Source: Mesorhizobium temperatum (GTDB lineage Bacteria > Pseudomonadota > Alphaproteobacteria > Rhizobiales > Rhizobiaceae). From it: a stretch of DNA of 64,000 nucleotides. Made by a program: the position numbers and the translations under genes. The notes beneath the pieces are model-generated. The model did no database searches. It was given only the letters and a program-made list of their open reading frames with translations, and was not told the origin of the DNA. Below, piece by piece: positions 44,535 through 54,265 of this stretch; positions within the stretch are counted from its first letter, which is position 1, and each line of letters begins with the position of its first letter. Where the stretch lies: positions 62,001 through 126,000 of the forward strand of contig NZ_NPKJ01000072.1 in the NCBI RefSeq assembly GCF_002284575.1, written 5' to 3'.

Positions 44535-46804
44535 GCTGCTGTGCGCCCGGTGCCGAAATGGCGCTGGATCTGGACAGGGTCACATCCGTCCTGCCGTCGA
44601 GCCAGGAGATCAAATTAGCGAGCCGCTCGCTCGGCGACGATATTCGCCAGACCGATCTTTCAGTGCCGGCGGTTCATTGCGCAGCCTGCATCCAGGCGAT
44701 CGAAACGGCGCTTGGAAAGCTGGATCGGGTCGAGGGCGCCCGCGTCAACCTGTCGACGAAACGCGTATCGATCCGGTGGCGGGGCGACGAGGTTCCGCCA
44801 TTCGTCGCCGCGCTTGGACGGCTGGGCTACCAGGCGCATCTGTTCGACCCCGAGGTTGGCGAGAAGGACAGAACGCTTTCGGAGCTGATCCGAGCCGTCG
44901 CGGTCGCGGGCTTTGCGGCGGGCAACATTATGCTGCTTTCCGTCTCGGTCTGGTCCGGTGCCGAAGGCGCGACCCGCGACCTGTTCCATTGGGTCTCGGC
45001 GCTGATCGCCATCCCCGCGCTAGCCTTCGCCGGTGGCATCTATTTCCGCTCGGCTTGGAACGCGTTGCGCCACGGTCGCATGAACATGGACGTGCCGATT
45101 GCGGTTGGCGTTTCGCTCGCCTACGCGATGAGCCTCTACGAGACCATCAACCATGGCGACCACGCCTATTTCGATGCGTCGGTATCGCTGCTGTTCTTCC
45201 TGTTGATCGGACGCACGCTGGATCACGTGATGCGCGAGCGTGCCCGGACCGCCGTGAACGGCCTGTCACGGCTGGCGGCGCGGGGCGCCATGGTGCTGCG
45301 CGACGACGGCACGCGCGACTACCTGCCGGTCGGCGATATCGAACCCGGCGTGCAATTGCTGATCGCGGCCGGCGAAAGGATCCCGGTCGACGGCAAGATC
45401 GTTCGGGGCACTTCGGACCTCGACTGTTCCCTGGTTTCCGGCGAGAGCACACCCAGAACCGTGGCATTGGGGGAATCGGTGCAGGGCGGCACGCTCAATC
45501 TCACCGGCCCGCTGACCATCGAGGCCACAGCCGCCGCCAAGGACTCTTTCCTGGCAGAAATGGTTCGGCTGATGGAAGCCGCTGAGGGGGGTCGCGCGCA
45601 TTATCGCCAGATTGCCGACCGCGTTTCAGCGCTGTATGCGCCAGTGGTTCACCTTACCGCCTTCGTGACGTTCGCGGGCTGGATGGCGGCGACCGGCGAC
45701 TGGCACCGGGCAATGACGATCGCCATCGCCGTCCTCATCATCACATGCCCATGTGCGCTCGGCCTTGCAGTGCCGATCGTGCAGGTGGTCGCCGCGCGGC
45801 GCCTGTTCGAAAGCGGGATCATGGTCAAGGACGGCTCCGCTATGGAGCGGTTGGCGGCAGTCGATACGGCGATGTTCGACAAGACCGGCACGCTTACGCT
45901 CGGACAGCCCCGGCTCGTCAACGCGTCGTCCATCGATTCGGCCATGCTGGCAATCGCTGCCGACATGGCAGCGCATTCCCGCCACCCGTTCTCAAGGGCC
46001 ATAGCCGGCTGTGCGGGTTTTGCCGGTGAGCCGAAGGTCGAGTCCGTCAGCGAGCACCCTGGTTTCGGGATCGAAGCCACCGCCGCTGGCAGCACCTGGC
46101 GGCTTGGCCGGCGCGGCTGGGCCGGGGCCCGAGCCGCCGGCGAAAGCAGATACGGCGGAACGGTTCTGACCAAGGATGGGATCATTGTCGCGTCCTTTGT
46201 CTTCGAGGACGCGCTGCGTGCAGACGCCAGAGCGGCCATCGAGCAATTGAACAACGCCCGGGTTTCCGTGGAAATGCTGTCGGGCGATACCGCAGCTGCC
46301 TGCGGCGAGGTAGCCGCGACGTTGGGCATCCATCACTTTGTTCCGGCGCTGCTTCCGTCGGGCAAGGTCGAGTATATCGAAACACTGGCGAAGGACGGCC
46401 ACAAGGTGCTGATGGTTGGCGACGGCCTCAACGACACCCCTGCGCTGGGCGCGGCACACATCTCGATCGCTCCAGCCACGGCGGCCGATGTCGGCCGCAA
46501 AGCAGCGGATTTCGTGTTCCTGCGCGAAAGCCTTTCGGCAGTACCCCTTGCCCTCGACGTCTCGCGAAAGGCCGGACGACTGATCCGGCAAAACATCGCC
46601 ATCGCAATCGTCTACAACACCATCGCCGTGCCGATCGCCATTCTGGGGCACGTCACGCCGCTGATCGCGGCAATCGCGATGTCTGCTTCGTCGCTGCTTG
46701 TCATCGGAAATGCGTTGCGCCTGCAGGGTTTTGTGCTCGCCGCGGTGACGAGGGCTCCCTCGGCAACGCGTTCGGGCATTCGCGCATCGGTGCACCCGTC
46801 ATGA
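44531..46804 (+). CDS. fixI: FixI, copper-transporting P-type ATPase (CcoI)
   Basis: 757 residues. Order: N-terminal cysteine cluster SCCAPG, a heavy-metal domain with CAAC (VHCAACIQAIE), membrane segments, the copper-site CPC in ITCPCALGLAVP, the phosphorylated aspartate in DKTGTLTLG and the hinge MVGDGLNDTPAL. It exports copper for cbb3 oxidase assembly. Overlaps fixH and fixS by ATGA. Confidence 0.97.
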   Translation: MSCCAPGAEMALDLDRVTSVLPSSQEIKLASRSLGDDIRQTDLSVPAVHCAACIQAIETALGKLDRVEGARVNLSTKRVSIRWRGDEVPPFVAALGRLGYQAHLFDPEVGEKDRTLSELIRAVAVAGFAAGNIMLLSVSVWSGAEGATRDLFHWVSALIAIPALAFAGGIYFRSAWNALRHGRMNMDVPIAVGVSLAYAMSLYETINHGDHAYFDASVSLLFFLLIGRTLDHVMRERARTAVNGLSRLAARGAMVLRDDGTRDYLPVGDIEPGVQLLIAAGERIPVDGKIVRGTSDLDCSLVSGESTPRTVALGESVQGGTLNLTGPLTIEATAAAKDSFLAEMVRLMEAAEGGRAHYRQIADRVSALYAPVVHLTAFVTFAGWMAATGDWHRAMTIAIAVLIITCPCALGLAVPIVQVVAARRLFESGIMVKDGSAMERLAAVDTAMFDKTGTLTLGQPRLVNASSIDSAMLAIAADMAAHSRHPFSRAIAGCAGFAGEPKVESVSEHPGFGIEATAAGSTWRLGRRGWAGARAAGESRYGGTVLTKDGIIVASFVFEDALRADARAAIEQLNNARVSVEMLSGDTAAACGEVAATLGIHHFVPALLPSGKVEYIETLAKDGHKVLMVGDGLNDTPALGAAHISIAPATAADVGRKAADFVFLRESLSAVPLALDVSRKAGRLIRQNIAIAIVYNTIAVPIAILGHVTPLIAAIAMSASSLLVIGNALRLQGFVLAAVTRAPSATRSGIRASVHPS

Positions 46805-46956
46805 CGACGCTCGTCTACCTCATACCAGCAGCTCTGTTCCTTGGCGCGCTGGGGCTGTCCGGCTTTCTGTGGGCCTTGAGGAGTGGTCAATATGAGGATC
46901 TTCACGGGGCCGCTGAGCGCATCCTCATCGACCGGGACGACAAGCCGGAACGCTGA
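46801..46956 (+). CDS. fixS: FixS, cbb3 oxidase maturation protein (CcoS)
   Basis: 51 residues: MTTLVYLIPAALFLGALGLS begins a single membrane segment, followed by FLWALRSGQYEDL, the conserved W-x-x-x-G-Q-Y/F-D/E-D-L signature, and a charged tail. It overlaps the fixI stop and closes fixGHIS. Confidence 0.95.
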   Translation: MTTLVYLIPAALFLGALGLSGFLWALRSGQYEDLHGAAERILIDRDDKPER

Positions 46957-47128
46957 CCCAGATCGCTGTGCCGACGACTGTGCGGATGCCGGTCGTCAGC
47001 CGAGTCGGCTTGCTCGGGAACAACCTGCTGAGGCTCCACAGCTAGCTTAGCTAAGCCGCGCTTGACGTAGATTTGTGAAAAGCCCCTGTCGCTCGAAGGA
47101 CTGCGTCGCCCGGATTTGTCGTGTCTGG

Positions 47129-47142
47129 CTGATCCAGGTCAA
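47129..47142 (+). promoter_or_regulatory. FNR/FixK-like box with no intact gene behind it
   Basis: CTGAT-CCAG-GTCAA matches the anaerobox at 8 of 10 positions. It is followed at 47196 by an ATG with AAGGGAG upstream, but that frame stops after 21 codons, just before the LacI remnant. Confidence 0.45.
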
Positions 47143-47239
47143 GGTTATCTCCTTATCGGCGTGGTTTCGTCGACTAGTCTTTCAAGGGAGAACGCATGTC
47201 TAACGGACAGTTTAGTCGTCACCATCAGCGTCTTGGCGG

Positions 47240-47685
47240 TTTTTGGGTTTTTTCAAGGTAGTGGTCGGCTCCTTCAATGAAACGCGCCGCCGAACACCTC
47301 GGCGACCGGCCTGGATCAAGACCGACACGAAGAACGGCCAAAGTCAAAAGTCAGCCGAGGCGTGGGGGCGCGAGGCGGCGGCCAGATTGTTCTCGGGACC
47401 GCAAACGCCGAACGCGATCTTCTGCGGCAACGATCAGATCGCCGGCGGCGCGTGCGACGCGCTGCGCGAGATTGGCCTGGTAGTACCTGCGAACGTCGCC
47501 ATCGTCGGATCGGGGACGTGATGGTGCTTGCGGCGCGGCCGCAGCTGACCAGCATCGACGTGAACCTGAAGGTGCTCGGACGCGAGGCTGGTGACAGCGT
47601 GCCGGAGATGATCGCCGAATGGAAGCTGAGCGGCGTCAGGCGTCGGCCGTGTTCGCTGGTCGTGCGGGCATCTTCGAAGCCGTGA
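47240..47685 (+). pseudogene. Truncated and frameshifted LacI-family regulator
   Basis: Only the C-terminal half of a LacI/PurR-type ligand domain remains. One frame reads NAIFCGNDQIAGGACDALRE to LVVPANVAIVG, and the match then continues in another frame as VMVLAARPQLTSIDVNLKVL and RRRPCSLVVR. The DNA-binding part is missing. It lies 40 bp before the GH127 gene, which it probably once regulated. Confidence 0.8.
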
Positions 47686-47725
47686 GCACGCCAATGCACT
47701 TCATTGCAGGAAAGGATGCGTTCGA

Positions 47726-49624
47726 ATGAACGAGTTCAAGCCGGTTCAGTTCGTCGATGTCGCGCTGGAGGGGCAATTCTGGCGCGAGCGGCTGGAGACA
47801 GTGCTGACACGGACCATCCCCAGCCAGCACGTCCAGCTTGGCAAGCACGGTATCTTGCAGTCCCTGACACTGCCGAACCCGCCGCCGCTGAGCTCCCCGC
47901 GCAACCAGCACAATTTCGTGCAGATGTTCTGGGATTCCGACGCCGGCAAGTGGATCGAGGCGGCATCCTATGCGCTGTCACACAGGCCCGAGGCCGACAT
48001 CGAGGCTAGGATCGAAAAGATCGTCGACGATCTCGAGAACGCGCAGGCTCCCGACGGTTATCTGAACTGCTGGTACCTGCAGCGCGAGCCGGACAAGCGC
48101 TGGACCAACCTGCGCGACAATCACGAACTCTACAATCTGGGACATCTGCTCGAGGGCGGCATCGCCTACTTCCTCGCGACGGGCCGGCGCCGACTCCTTG
48201 ACATCCTTGAGCGCTATGTGGACCACGTGCGCAAGACGTTCGGTCCGAACCCCGGCCAGAAGCACGGCTATTGCGGCCATCAGGAGATCGAGCTTGCCCT
48301 CGTTAAACTCTATCGCTTGACCGGAGAGAAAAAGCATCTCGACCTCGCGGCCTATTTCATCAACGAGCGCGGGCGCCAGCCTCACTACTTCGATCAGGAA
48401 GCGGCCGCACGCGGGGAGAGGCCTAGGGATTGCTGGGCGAAGAGGTATGAGTACAACCAATCGCACAGGCCGGTGCGCGAGCAGACCAAGGTGGTCGGCC
48501 ATGCCGTTCGGGCGATGTACATGTTTTCCGCCATGGCCGACCTCGCGGCGGAACTGAACGACGACAGCCTCAAGAAAGCATGCGAGGTGCTCTGGGCCGA
48601 TGTCATGACCTCAAAGATCTACATCACCTCCGGCTTGGGTCCGGCTGCCGCGAATGAAGGCTTTACTGAAGGCCACGACCTGCCGAACGATACGGCCTAT
48701 GCGGAGACCTGCGCCTCGGTAGCGCTGATCTTCTGGGCGCATCGCATGCTGCATCTCGATCTCGACGGCCGCTACGCCGACGTTATGGAACAGGCGTTGT
48801 TCAACGGCGCGCTGACCGGCCTGTCGCGCGACGGCGAGCACTATTTTTACTCCAATCCGCTGGACAGCGATGGGCGACACAGCCGATGGGCCTGGCACAT
48901 ATGCCCATGCTGCACGATGAATTCGTCGCGTCTCATCGCTTCGGTCGGAGGCTATTTCGTCTCGGCCAGCGAAGACGCAATCGCCTTCCATCTCTACGGC
49001 GGCATTTCGACGAACATCCGGCTCGCTACGGGAAATGTGTTCCTGCGGGAAACCAGCGCCTATCCATCGTTCGGCTCGATCAGGATCGAGGTCAGCCCTG
49101 ACGCGCCGGCCGAGTTCACCGTGAAGCTTCGCATTCCCGGATGGGCGCACGAAGCCGAAGCCTCGGTCGGGGGATATCCGGTCGACGTGACGGCATGCAC
49201 CAGGAACGGCTATCTTTCGATCTCGCGGCTATGGAATGCCGGAGACACAATCGCCCTCGAGCTACCTATGTCTCCCGAGCGCATCTATGCTCATCCCTCG
49301 GTCAAGCAGGATATCGGCCGGGTCGCGCTCAAGCGCGGGCCGTTGGTCTATTGCGTTGAAGAGGTCGACAATCCCGGGGGGCGCGTGCAGCGGCTCAAAC
49401 TGCCGCGAGATGCCAGGATCGAAACGGTGGAACGGGGCGATCTCTTCGATGGCGTGGTCACGCTGACCGCCTCCGCGCAGCGCGTCGAAGACCAAGGCTG
49501 GGGAGATAGCCTGTACAGGAATGCGCCCCCCATCGCTTCGGACTGCAGGCTAACCGCTCTGCCATACTATCTCTGGAACAATCGGGCGAAAGGCTCGATG
49601 CAAGTGTGGCTGCTGGAAAGCTGA
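47726..49624 (+). CDS. GH127-family glycoside hydrolase (beta-L-arabinofuranosidase-like, DUF1680)
   Basis: 632 residues, the full family length. In the characterised beta-L-arabinofuranosidase HypBA1 a glutamate and a zinc-bound cysteine cluster do the chemistry. Here the matching parts are AYAETCASVALIFWAHRM (Glu and Cys) and HICPCCTMNSSRL (CPCC). The upstream blocks DGYLNCWYL, HELYNLGHLLEGG and PVREQTKVVGHAVRAMYM also match. No signal peptide, so it would act on imported oligosaccharides. No transporter gene is adjacent, and its regulator is broken. Confidence 0.88.
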   Translation: MNEFKPVQFVDVALEGQFWRERLETVLTRTIPSQHVQLGKHGILQSLTLPNPPPLSSPRNQHNFVQMFWDSDAGKWIEAASYALSHRPEADIEARIEKIVDDLENAQAPDGYLNCWYLQREPDKRWTNLRDNHELYNLGHLLEGGIAYFLATGRRRLLDILERYVDHVRKTFGPNPGQKHGYCGHQEIELALVKLYRLTGEKKHLDLAAYFINERGRQPHYFDQEAAARGERPRDCWAKRYEYNQSHRPVREQTKVVGHAVRAMYMFSAMADLAAELNDDSLKKACEVLWADVMTSKIYITSGLGPAAANEGFTEGHDLPNDTAYAETCASVALIFWAHRMLHLDLDGRYADVMEQALFNGALTGLSRDGEHYFYSNPLDSDGRHSRWAWHICPCCTMNSSRLIASVGGYFVSASEDAIAFHLYGGISTNIRLATGNVFLRETSAYPSFGSIRIEVSPDAPAEFTVKLRIPGWAHEAEASVGGYPVDVTACTRNGYLSISRLWNAGDTIALELPMSPERIYAHPSVKQDIGRVALKRGPLVYCVEEVDNPGGRVQRLKLPRDARIETVERGDLFDGVVTLTASAQRVEDQGWGDSLYRNAPPIASDCRLTALPYYLWNNRAKGSMQVWLLES

Positions 49625-49680
49625 ATTCGGCGCTGTCGTCGCATGGAGAGGTCTCTTCTCAACTCAGGAATGCCGACAAG

Positions 49681-50069
49681 ATGCAGTCAAGAAAAGTCTC
49701 GGATAGCATTTTCATTCGTCTCGGGGGTGGTCCAGCGATCCGCGCCCTGGTTGACGAGTTCCACGACCTGATTGAAACCGGCCCTGCATACAATGGGGCA
49801 TGGCGCTTCACCGGTCAGGAACCGCCGACGTGAGAATCTCGCTTGCTGGCTGGCTATCTGCCCGGCTGGGCGCACCCAAGGGCTGGTTCTATCAGCCGCG
49901 TCCGTGTTTGATGGGACTGCATCCTTCGTTGGCGATCAATGCGGATCTCCCTGCCCGGCGGCTTAAGGCGATGCGGCGGGCACTGGCACGCAGCGCAATC
50001 GAGCCACGGGTTGCGGCTCAACTTCACCAGCATCTCACGCAGATAGCCGACGCGATGGCGGCACGCTGA
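49681..50069 (+). pseudogene. Frameshifted group II truncated haemoglobin gene
   Basis: The first frame gives IFIRLGGGPAIRALVDEFHD and LIETGPAYN, the start of a truncated globin, and stops at 49831. A second frame gives VRISLAGWLSARLGAPKGWF, LHPSLAINADLPARRLKAMR and VAAQLHQHLTQIADAMAAR, the globin C-terminal half. The proximal part between them is degraded. The last stop overlaps the ubiM-like ATG (TGATG), so the two were once coupled. Confidence 0.78.
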
Positions 50070-51250
50070 TGGCCGGCTCCGACGACAGTTTCGACATCGT
50101 TATCGTCGGAGGCGGGCCGGTCGGACTTTCCTTCGCCGCGTCGCTTGCCCAGAGCGAGCTCAAGGTGGCAGTTGTTGAACAGCAGTCCTTGGAAAGACTT
50201 GCGAATCCGGCTTTCGACGGTCGCGAGATCGCGCTGACCTACGCCTCGATCAGAATCCTTCGCGAGCTCGGCGCCTGGGATGCCATCCCCGCTTCGGACA
50301 AATCACCACTTCAAGGCGCGCGCGTGCTCAACGGATCGAGCCCTTTCGCCCTGTGCTTCGATTCCCCCAGCGGATCTCGGGAGCCGCTCGGAGTTCTGGT
50401 CCCAAATTGTCGGATCCGCGATGCCCTGTTCAAGATCGTCCGCTTGCAGGATCATGCCCAGCTGCTGTGCGGCCACTCGGTCGTCGATGCAACAAACAGC
50501 CACAAAGGAGCAGTCATAACGCTCTCCGATGGCAGGCGGTTGACCGCTCGGCTTCTCGTTGCAGCGGATTCGCGGTTGTCCGCCACGCGCGACCTGTTGG
50601 GCATCGGTGCCGGCATCAATCGGCTTGCCAACTCGATGCTGATTTGCCGGGTAAGGCACGAGCGCGTCCATCACCAGATCGCAGTCGAATGGTTCGATCA
50701 CTATCAGACGATAGCGATGTTGCCGCTCACGGAAGGCGTGTCGTCGCTGCTTCTCACTTTGCCCTCAAACGAGGCCGATAGACTGCTTGCTTTCGACGAC
50801 GATTTGTTCCTGACGGAATTGACAAACCGGTGTCGAGAACGCCTCGGAAAAATGAGTTTGGCAAGCACCCGCCATAGCTATCCGCTCGTCACGACGTGGG
50901 CGCACAAGTTCTGGGCTCCGAGCGCCGCGCTCATCGGCGACGCTGCCATTGGCATGCACCCGGTGACTGCGCATGGCTTCAACATCGGCCTGAGCGGCCA
51001 GAAGCAACTCGCCCACAAAATTCTGGCAGCATGTCGCGAACGTCGCGACATTGCCGATCCCGACATGCTCCAGAAATACGAAAGCTGGCTTCGCCTGTCG
51101 GCGGCACCGCTCTATCATGCTACGAACATACTTGTCGGACTGTACTCAGGCGAGCACCCGGCGGCACGGCTTGCAAGACATGCGGGGCTTCGCTTTGCCC
51201 AATATCTTCCCTTTGTCCGCCATGGCATTTCGGCCATGCTTCGGCGGTGA
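50069..51250 (+). CDS. ubiM: UbiH/UbiM-family FAD-dependent ubiquinone-synthesis hydroxylase
   Basis: 393-residue flavoprotein monooxygenase: N-terminal FAD fold DIVIVGGGPVGLSFAASLAQ, then the family's ALIGDAAIGMHPVTAHGFNI GD motif (about residues 290-310). UbiM-type enzymes hydroxylate the quinone ring in alpha- and betaproteobacteria. Assignment to UbiM rather than UbiH/F rests on family resemblance and context. It follows the broken globin gene with overlapping codons. Confidence 0.78.
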   Translation: MAGSDDSFDIVIVGGGPVGLSFAASLAQSELKVAVVEQQSLERLANPAFDGREIALTYASIRILRELGAWDAIPASDKSPLQGARVLNGSSPFALCFDSPSGSREPLGVLVPNCRIRDALFKIVRLQDHAQLLCGHSVVDATNSHKGAVITLSDGRRLTARLLVAADSRLSATRDLLGIGAGINRLANSMLICRVRHERVHHQIAVEWFDHYQTIAMLPLTEGVSSLLLTLPSNEADRLLAFDDDLFLTELTNRCRERLGKMSLASTRHSYPLVTTWAHKFWAPSAALIGDAAIGMHPVTAHGFNIGLSGQKQLAHKILAACRERRDIADPDMLQKYESWLRLSAAPLYHATNILVGLYSGEHPAARLARHAGLRFAQYLPFVRHGISAMLRR

Positions 51251-51366
51251 GACCTCAGTCACGATACCGTCGACAAATCTGAGGCCGCGATCTCGCCCCG
51301 GGCTCCTCTTCCATCTCGCCGTCTAAGCGCGCGTCTTCATCTCTTGATACGCTGCACCCCTCGAAA

Positions 51367-51790
51367 TTAGAGCGTATCGTGGATGTCGAGCGCCACCGTC
51401 TCGGGAGGGCGGCATCGGGTCGACAGCCACAGGTCGACCAGCACATCGCCGAGCCGGATGGCCGTCTTGAGCTCGGGCAGGTTCTCCAGCCGCGAGCATG
51501 TCGGCTGCGAACACAGGTCGAGCCCGCTGTCGGATAATCGTCCGCAGGCGAGCCTGAAGGCCAGGTCGGTGCGCAGCCGGTCGAGATCGTTGGCATCCTC
51601 GTAGTCGCAGGCGATCGCAAAGATACGGGCGCGCAGGATGTCGGCCATGGCGTACCTCACCCGGTGCGGGTGGCTCGCTGCCGCAAGCTGGTCGGCTGGT
51701 CGCAAACGCCGCTCGGCGGCGGTCAGAAGCATGATGCCGCCATCCGATGTGACGCGTCCGCCATCAAACCGCGGCTGTGACCTTCTTGCG
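51367..51790 (-). pseudogene. N-terminal fragment of an IS1380-family transposase
   Basis: The minus strand encodes the start of an IS1380-type transposase: FDGGRVTSDGGIMLLTAAER, then DILRARIFAIACDYEDANDL, LACGRLSDSGLDLCSQPTCS and LENLPE, ending at a stop after LDIHDTL where the first catalytic aspartate region begins. The rest of the roughly 450-residue protein is absent, so this is a dead insertion-sequence end. Confidence 0.82.
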
Positions 51791-51839
51791 CCCGACGGCT
51801 GGAAAACACAATGACGGTCAACGCATCATCGGCCATGGC

Positions 51840-51883
51840 GAGTGTGGCTCGCGAGATCTGGTGGAAGGGTTGGTCAAAGCGGC
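51840..51883 (+). repeat. Copy 1 of a 42-44 bp repeat bracketing the acyltransferase gene
   Basis: Begins GAGTGTGGCTCGCGAGA and continues TGGT-GAAGG-TTGG. It is about 85% identical to 54077-54118 and in the same orientation. It lies directly upstream of the IS1380 transposase remnant, so it may be that element's end. Confidence 0.6.
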
Positions 51884-52041
51884 AAAACCATTGTAAAATC
51901 AATGAGTTAATCTACTCCAGCCAGCCCCTTCAACACATTGTATGCATAGCGGGCAAGTTCAGGAAACCTCTAGAAAAGGCTGCTCAAAGGCGCCAGCCGA
52001 ACGCCTTGATGTTACAGCCGAGCCCGTGCTTAGAGGAGCGA

Positions 52042-53916
52042 ATGAATCGATTCGACTACCGGCCGGATATTGACGGCCTTCGCGCCTTAGCGGTTTCTGC
52101 TGTCGTCCTATTCCACGCAGGGTTCTCAACCCTTTCCGGTGGCTATGTCGGCGTCGATGTCTTCTTCGTGATCAGTGGCTATTTGATTACAAAGATAGTT
52201 GTTGAACGCGTGCGCGCGGGAACATTCAGCTTTTCCGACTTTTACGCCCGGCGCGCACGCCGGCTATTTCCAGCGCTATTTTCCACGATCTTTGTCACGT
52301 TCGTTTGTGCCGCATTCATCCAAGGGCCAGAGGACTTTCGCAGTTTTTCCGGCTCCGCCGCGATGGCGATCCTGTCGCTGTCGAACGTCTATTTCTGGAT
52401 GCAAAGCGGCTATTTCGATGCAGCCGCAACGACCAAGCCACTCTTGCACACTTGGTCGCTTGGGGTCGAAGAACAATTCTATTTGATCTGGCCAGCCATC
52501 ATCTCCGCCTTGGTACGGAAGGGTCGACTGGCCCTTATGGCCGTGGCCGTGTTTGGTCTCATCAGTTTCACGGCGTGCCTTTTGGCTATGCGCTTTGACC
52601 TGACGGCCGCATTCTTCCTGACACCGTTTCGCATATTTGAGTTTGCCTGCGGAGCCGCCCTTGTGTGGGCCAAGACGCCAGGGCGTCTGTCTTCCGACAT
52701 TGCTTACACGACCGGTGGCTTGGCAGTCCTTTACGCCATTCTTCAGTTCGATGCCGGTACGTCGTTCCCAGGATGGCATGCGGCGCTCCCCACTCTAGGG
52801 ACCGCGATGATGATCTACGGCGGGCGCAACGCCGTCGCTGCCTTGCCGCTTAAAACGGCACCGGCGCTATTGCTTGGCCGAGCAAGCTATTCGATCTATC
52901 TCGTGCACTGGCCCATCGTCGTCTTTTGGCTCCATGCAACCGGGCGCGACCTCGACACGTTCCAGGGCGTTGCCGCCATCGCTTTATCGATACTGCTTGG
53001 CTACTTGCTGCATAGTTTCATCGAACGTCCGCTAAGATACTCCCATGCCTTGCAGGGCTGGCGGCTGGTGACGATCTGCGCTTCGGCCACCGCGCTGATT
53101 GTTGCACCGTCATGGCAAAGCTGGGCTACAAAAGGCTGGACTTGGCGATTGCCAGAAGCGCTTCGCGGTGTGAACAGCTACGATCTAGATGCTCTCATGA
53201 AATACGTATGGTCGAATCACATCCGCCTACGCAGCAATACCTTTAAGCCTGGCAGAAAACATATCCTTATCGTGGGGGACAGCCAGTCCGCTGATTTTAC
53301 GAACATCCTCGTGGAAGGAAACCACGAGCGGAACGTCGACATAGTCACCTATGCGTTCAACTATGGCTGCAACATTCCGTATGCCGATGATCAGCAGTAT
53401 TGGGACCAAGATAATATCTACACCACGTCAGACCCTTCCCTTGAGGAGCAATGCAAAGAGAGAAGCAACGCGCTCCTTTCCAGCTCCGCACTCAAAAAGG
53501 CGGATGTGGTTATCGTCGCGTTCCTATGGGAACGATACGGTGCGAAGCGCTTGCGTGCTGCCGCCGACAAAATTGAGTCAATGAGCCCAGCTCGCGTATT
53601 TGTCCTAGGTAGAAAGAACCTCCTCAAGAGCAGCATCGATTTCGTTAACATGAACGGGAAGTTGGACGGGCTCGGGAGCTTGGCTGCGCGGTTCAAGGCT
53701 TCCGACACTCTCTTTATAAACAGCATGCTGGCTCAGCAATTTGGCAATCGCTATCTGGACATCTTTTCATCAGTTTGCCCCGACCAGGATAAGTGCGTGG
53801 TGCTAGATGAAAAGCAACACCCCATTTTCTATGATCCGGCTCACCTGACCCAGAGCGGTGCACGATACTTCGCCAAGCACGCCGCTCGAAAGCTCATCGA
53901 TCTCGCCAACTTGTGA
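52042..53916 (+). CDS. AT3/SGNH membrane O-acyltransferase (OafA/YrhL type)
   Basis: 624 residues. The N-terminal acyltransferase-3 domain starts YRPDIDGLRALAVSAVVLFH (about residues 4-23) and has about ten membrane segments, with the R-x10-H catalytic area and TWSLGVEEQFYLIWP. A soluble SGNH domain follows: ILIVGDSQSADF (about residue 410) and the catalytic D-x2-H in YDPAHLTQSG near the C-terminus. Such proteins acetylate LPS, exopolysaccharide or Nod-factor-type glycans across the membrane. AGAGGAG precedes the ATG. No nod box is visible. Confidence 0.88.
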   Translation: MNRFDYRPDIDGLRALAVSAVVLFHAGFSTLSGGYVGVDVFFVISGYLITKIVVERVRAGTFSFSDFYARRARRLFPALFSTIFVTFVCAAFIQGPEDFRSFSGSAAMAILSLSNVYFWMQSGYFDAAATTKPLLHTWSLGVEEQFYLIWPAIISALVRKGRLALMAVAVFGLISFTACLLAMRFDLTAAFFLTPFRIFEFACGAALVWAKTPGRLSSDIAYTTGGLAVLYAILQFDAGTSFPGWHAALPTLGTAMMIYGGRNAVAALPLKTAPALLLGRASYSIYLVHWPIVVFWLHATGRDLDTFQGVAAIALSILLGYLLHSFIERPLRYSHALQGWRLVTICASATALIVAPSWQSWATKGWTWRLPEALRGVNSYDLDALMKYVWSNHIRLRSNTFKPGRKHILIVGDSQSADFTNILVEGNHERNVDIVTYAFNYGCNIPYADDQQYWDQDNIYTTSDPSLEEQCKERSNALLSSSALKKADVVIVAFLWERYGAKRLRAAADKIESMSPARVFVLGRKNLLKSSIDFVNMNGKLDGLGSLAARFKASDTLFINSMLAQQFGNRYLDIFSSVCPDQDKCVVLDEKQHPIFYDPAHLTQSGARYFAKHAARKLIDLANL

Positions 53917-54265
53917 GCAAGATTGGCATGGGCCGTGTTGTCTTGTACACATTCTCGGCCACATTAGTCTCGCCAGCAGCAGGAGCACCGCCGGTGGATT
54001 GCCAAACGCAATGCTGCCTACCGAGGCCCGCTACAGCGGATGACCATAGCCAGAGGAGATTGGAGCCGCTCGTGGTGAGTGTGGCTCGCGAGAGTTGGTA
54101 GAAGGTTGGCCTAAGCGACCGAATCCTACGCCAATCTTCTCCCGACACGCTGTGATGACGGGCTAGCGGGCCTCGGCAGTGATTTCTTGGCTGAGCGTCC
54201 TGAAGGCTGTACCCCGCTGAACAGTTAACCCGTCCTTCAGTGGGCTTGCATAGGCTTGCGCTGCA
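53917..54265. other. Intergenic region holding copy 2 of the flanking repeat
   Basis: No gene is supported here. The repeat at 54077-54118 (GAGTGTGGCTCGCGAGAG onward) matches 51840-51883, and the sequence to its left may be eroded insertion-sequence DNA. Confidence 0.4.
54077..54118 (+). repeat. Copy 2 of the repeat bracketing the acyltransferase gene
   Basis: Same orientation as 51840-51883, with one single-base gap and about six substitutions. Together the two copies enclose the acyltransferase gene. Confidence 0.6.
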
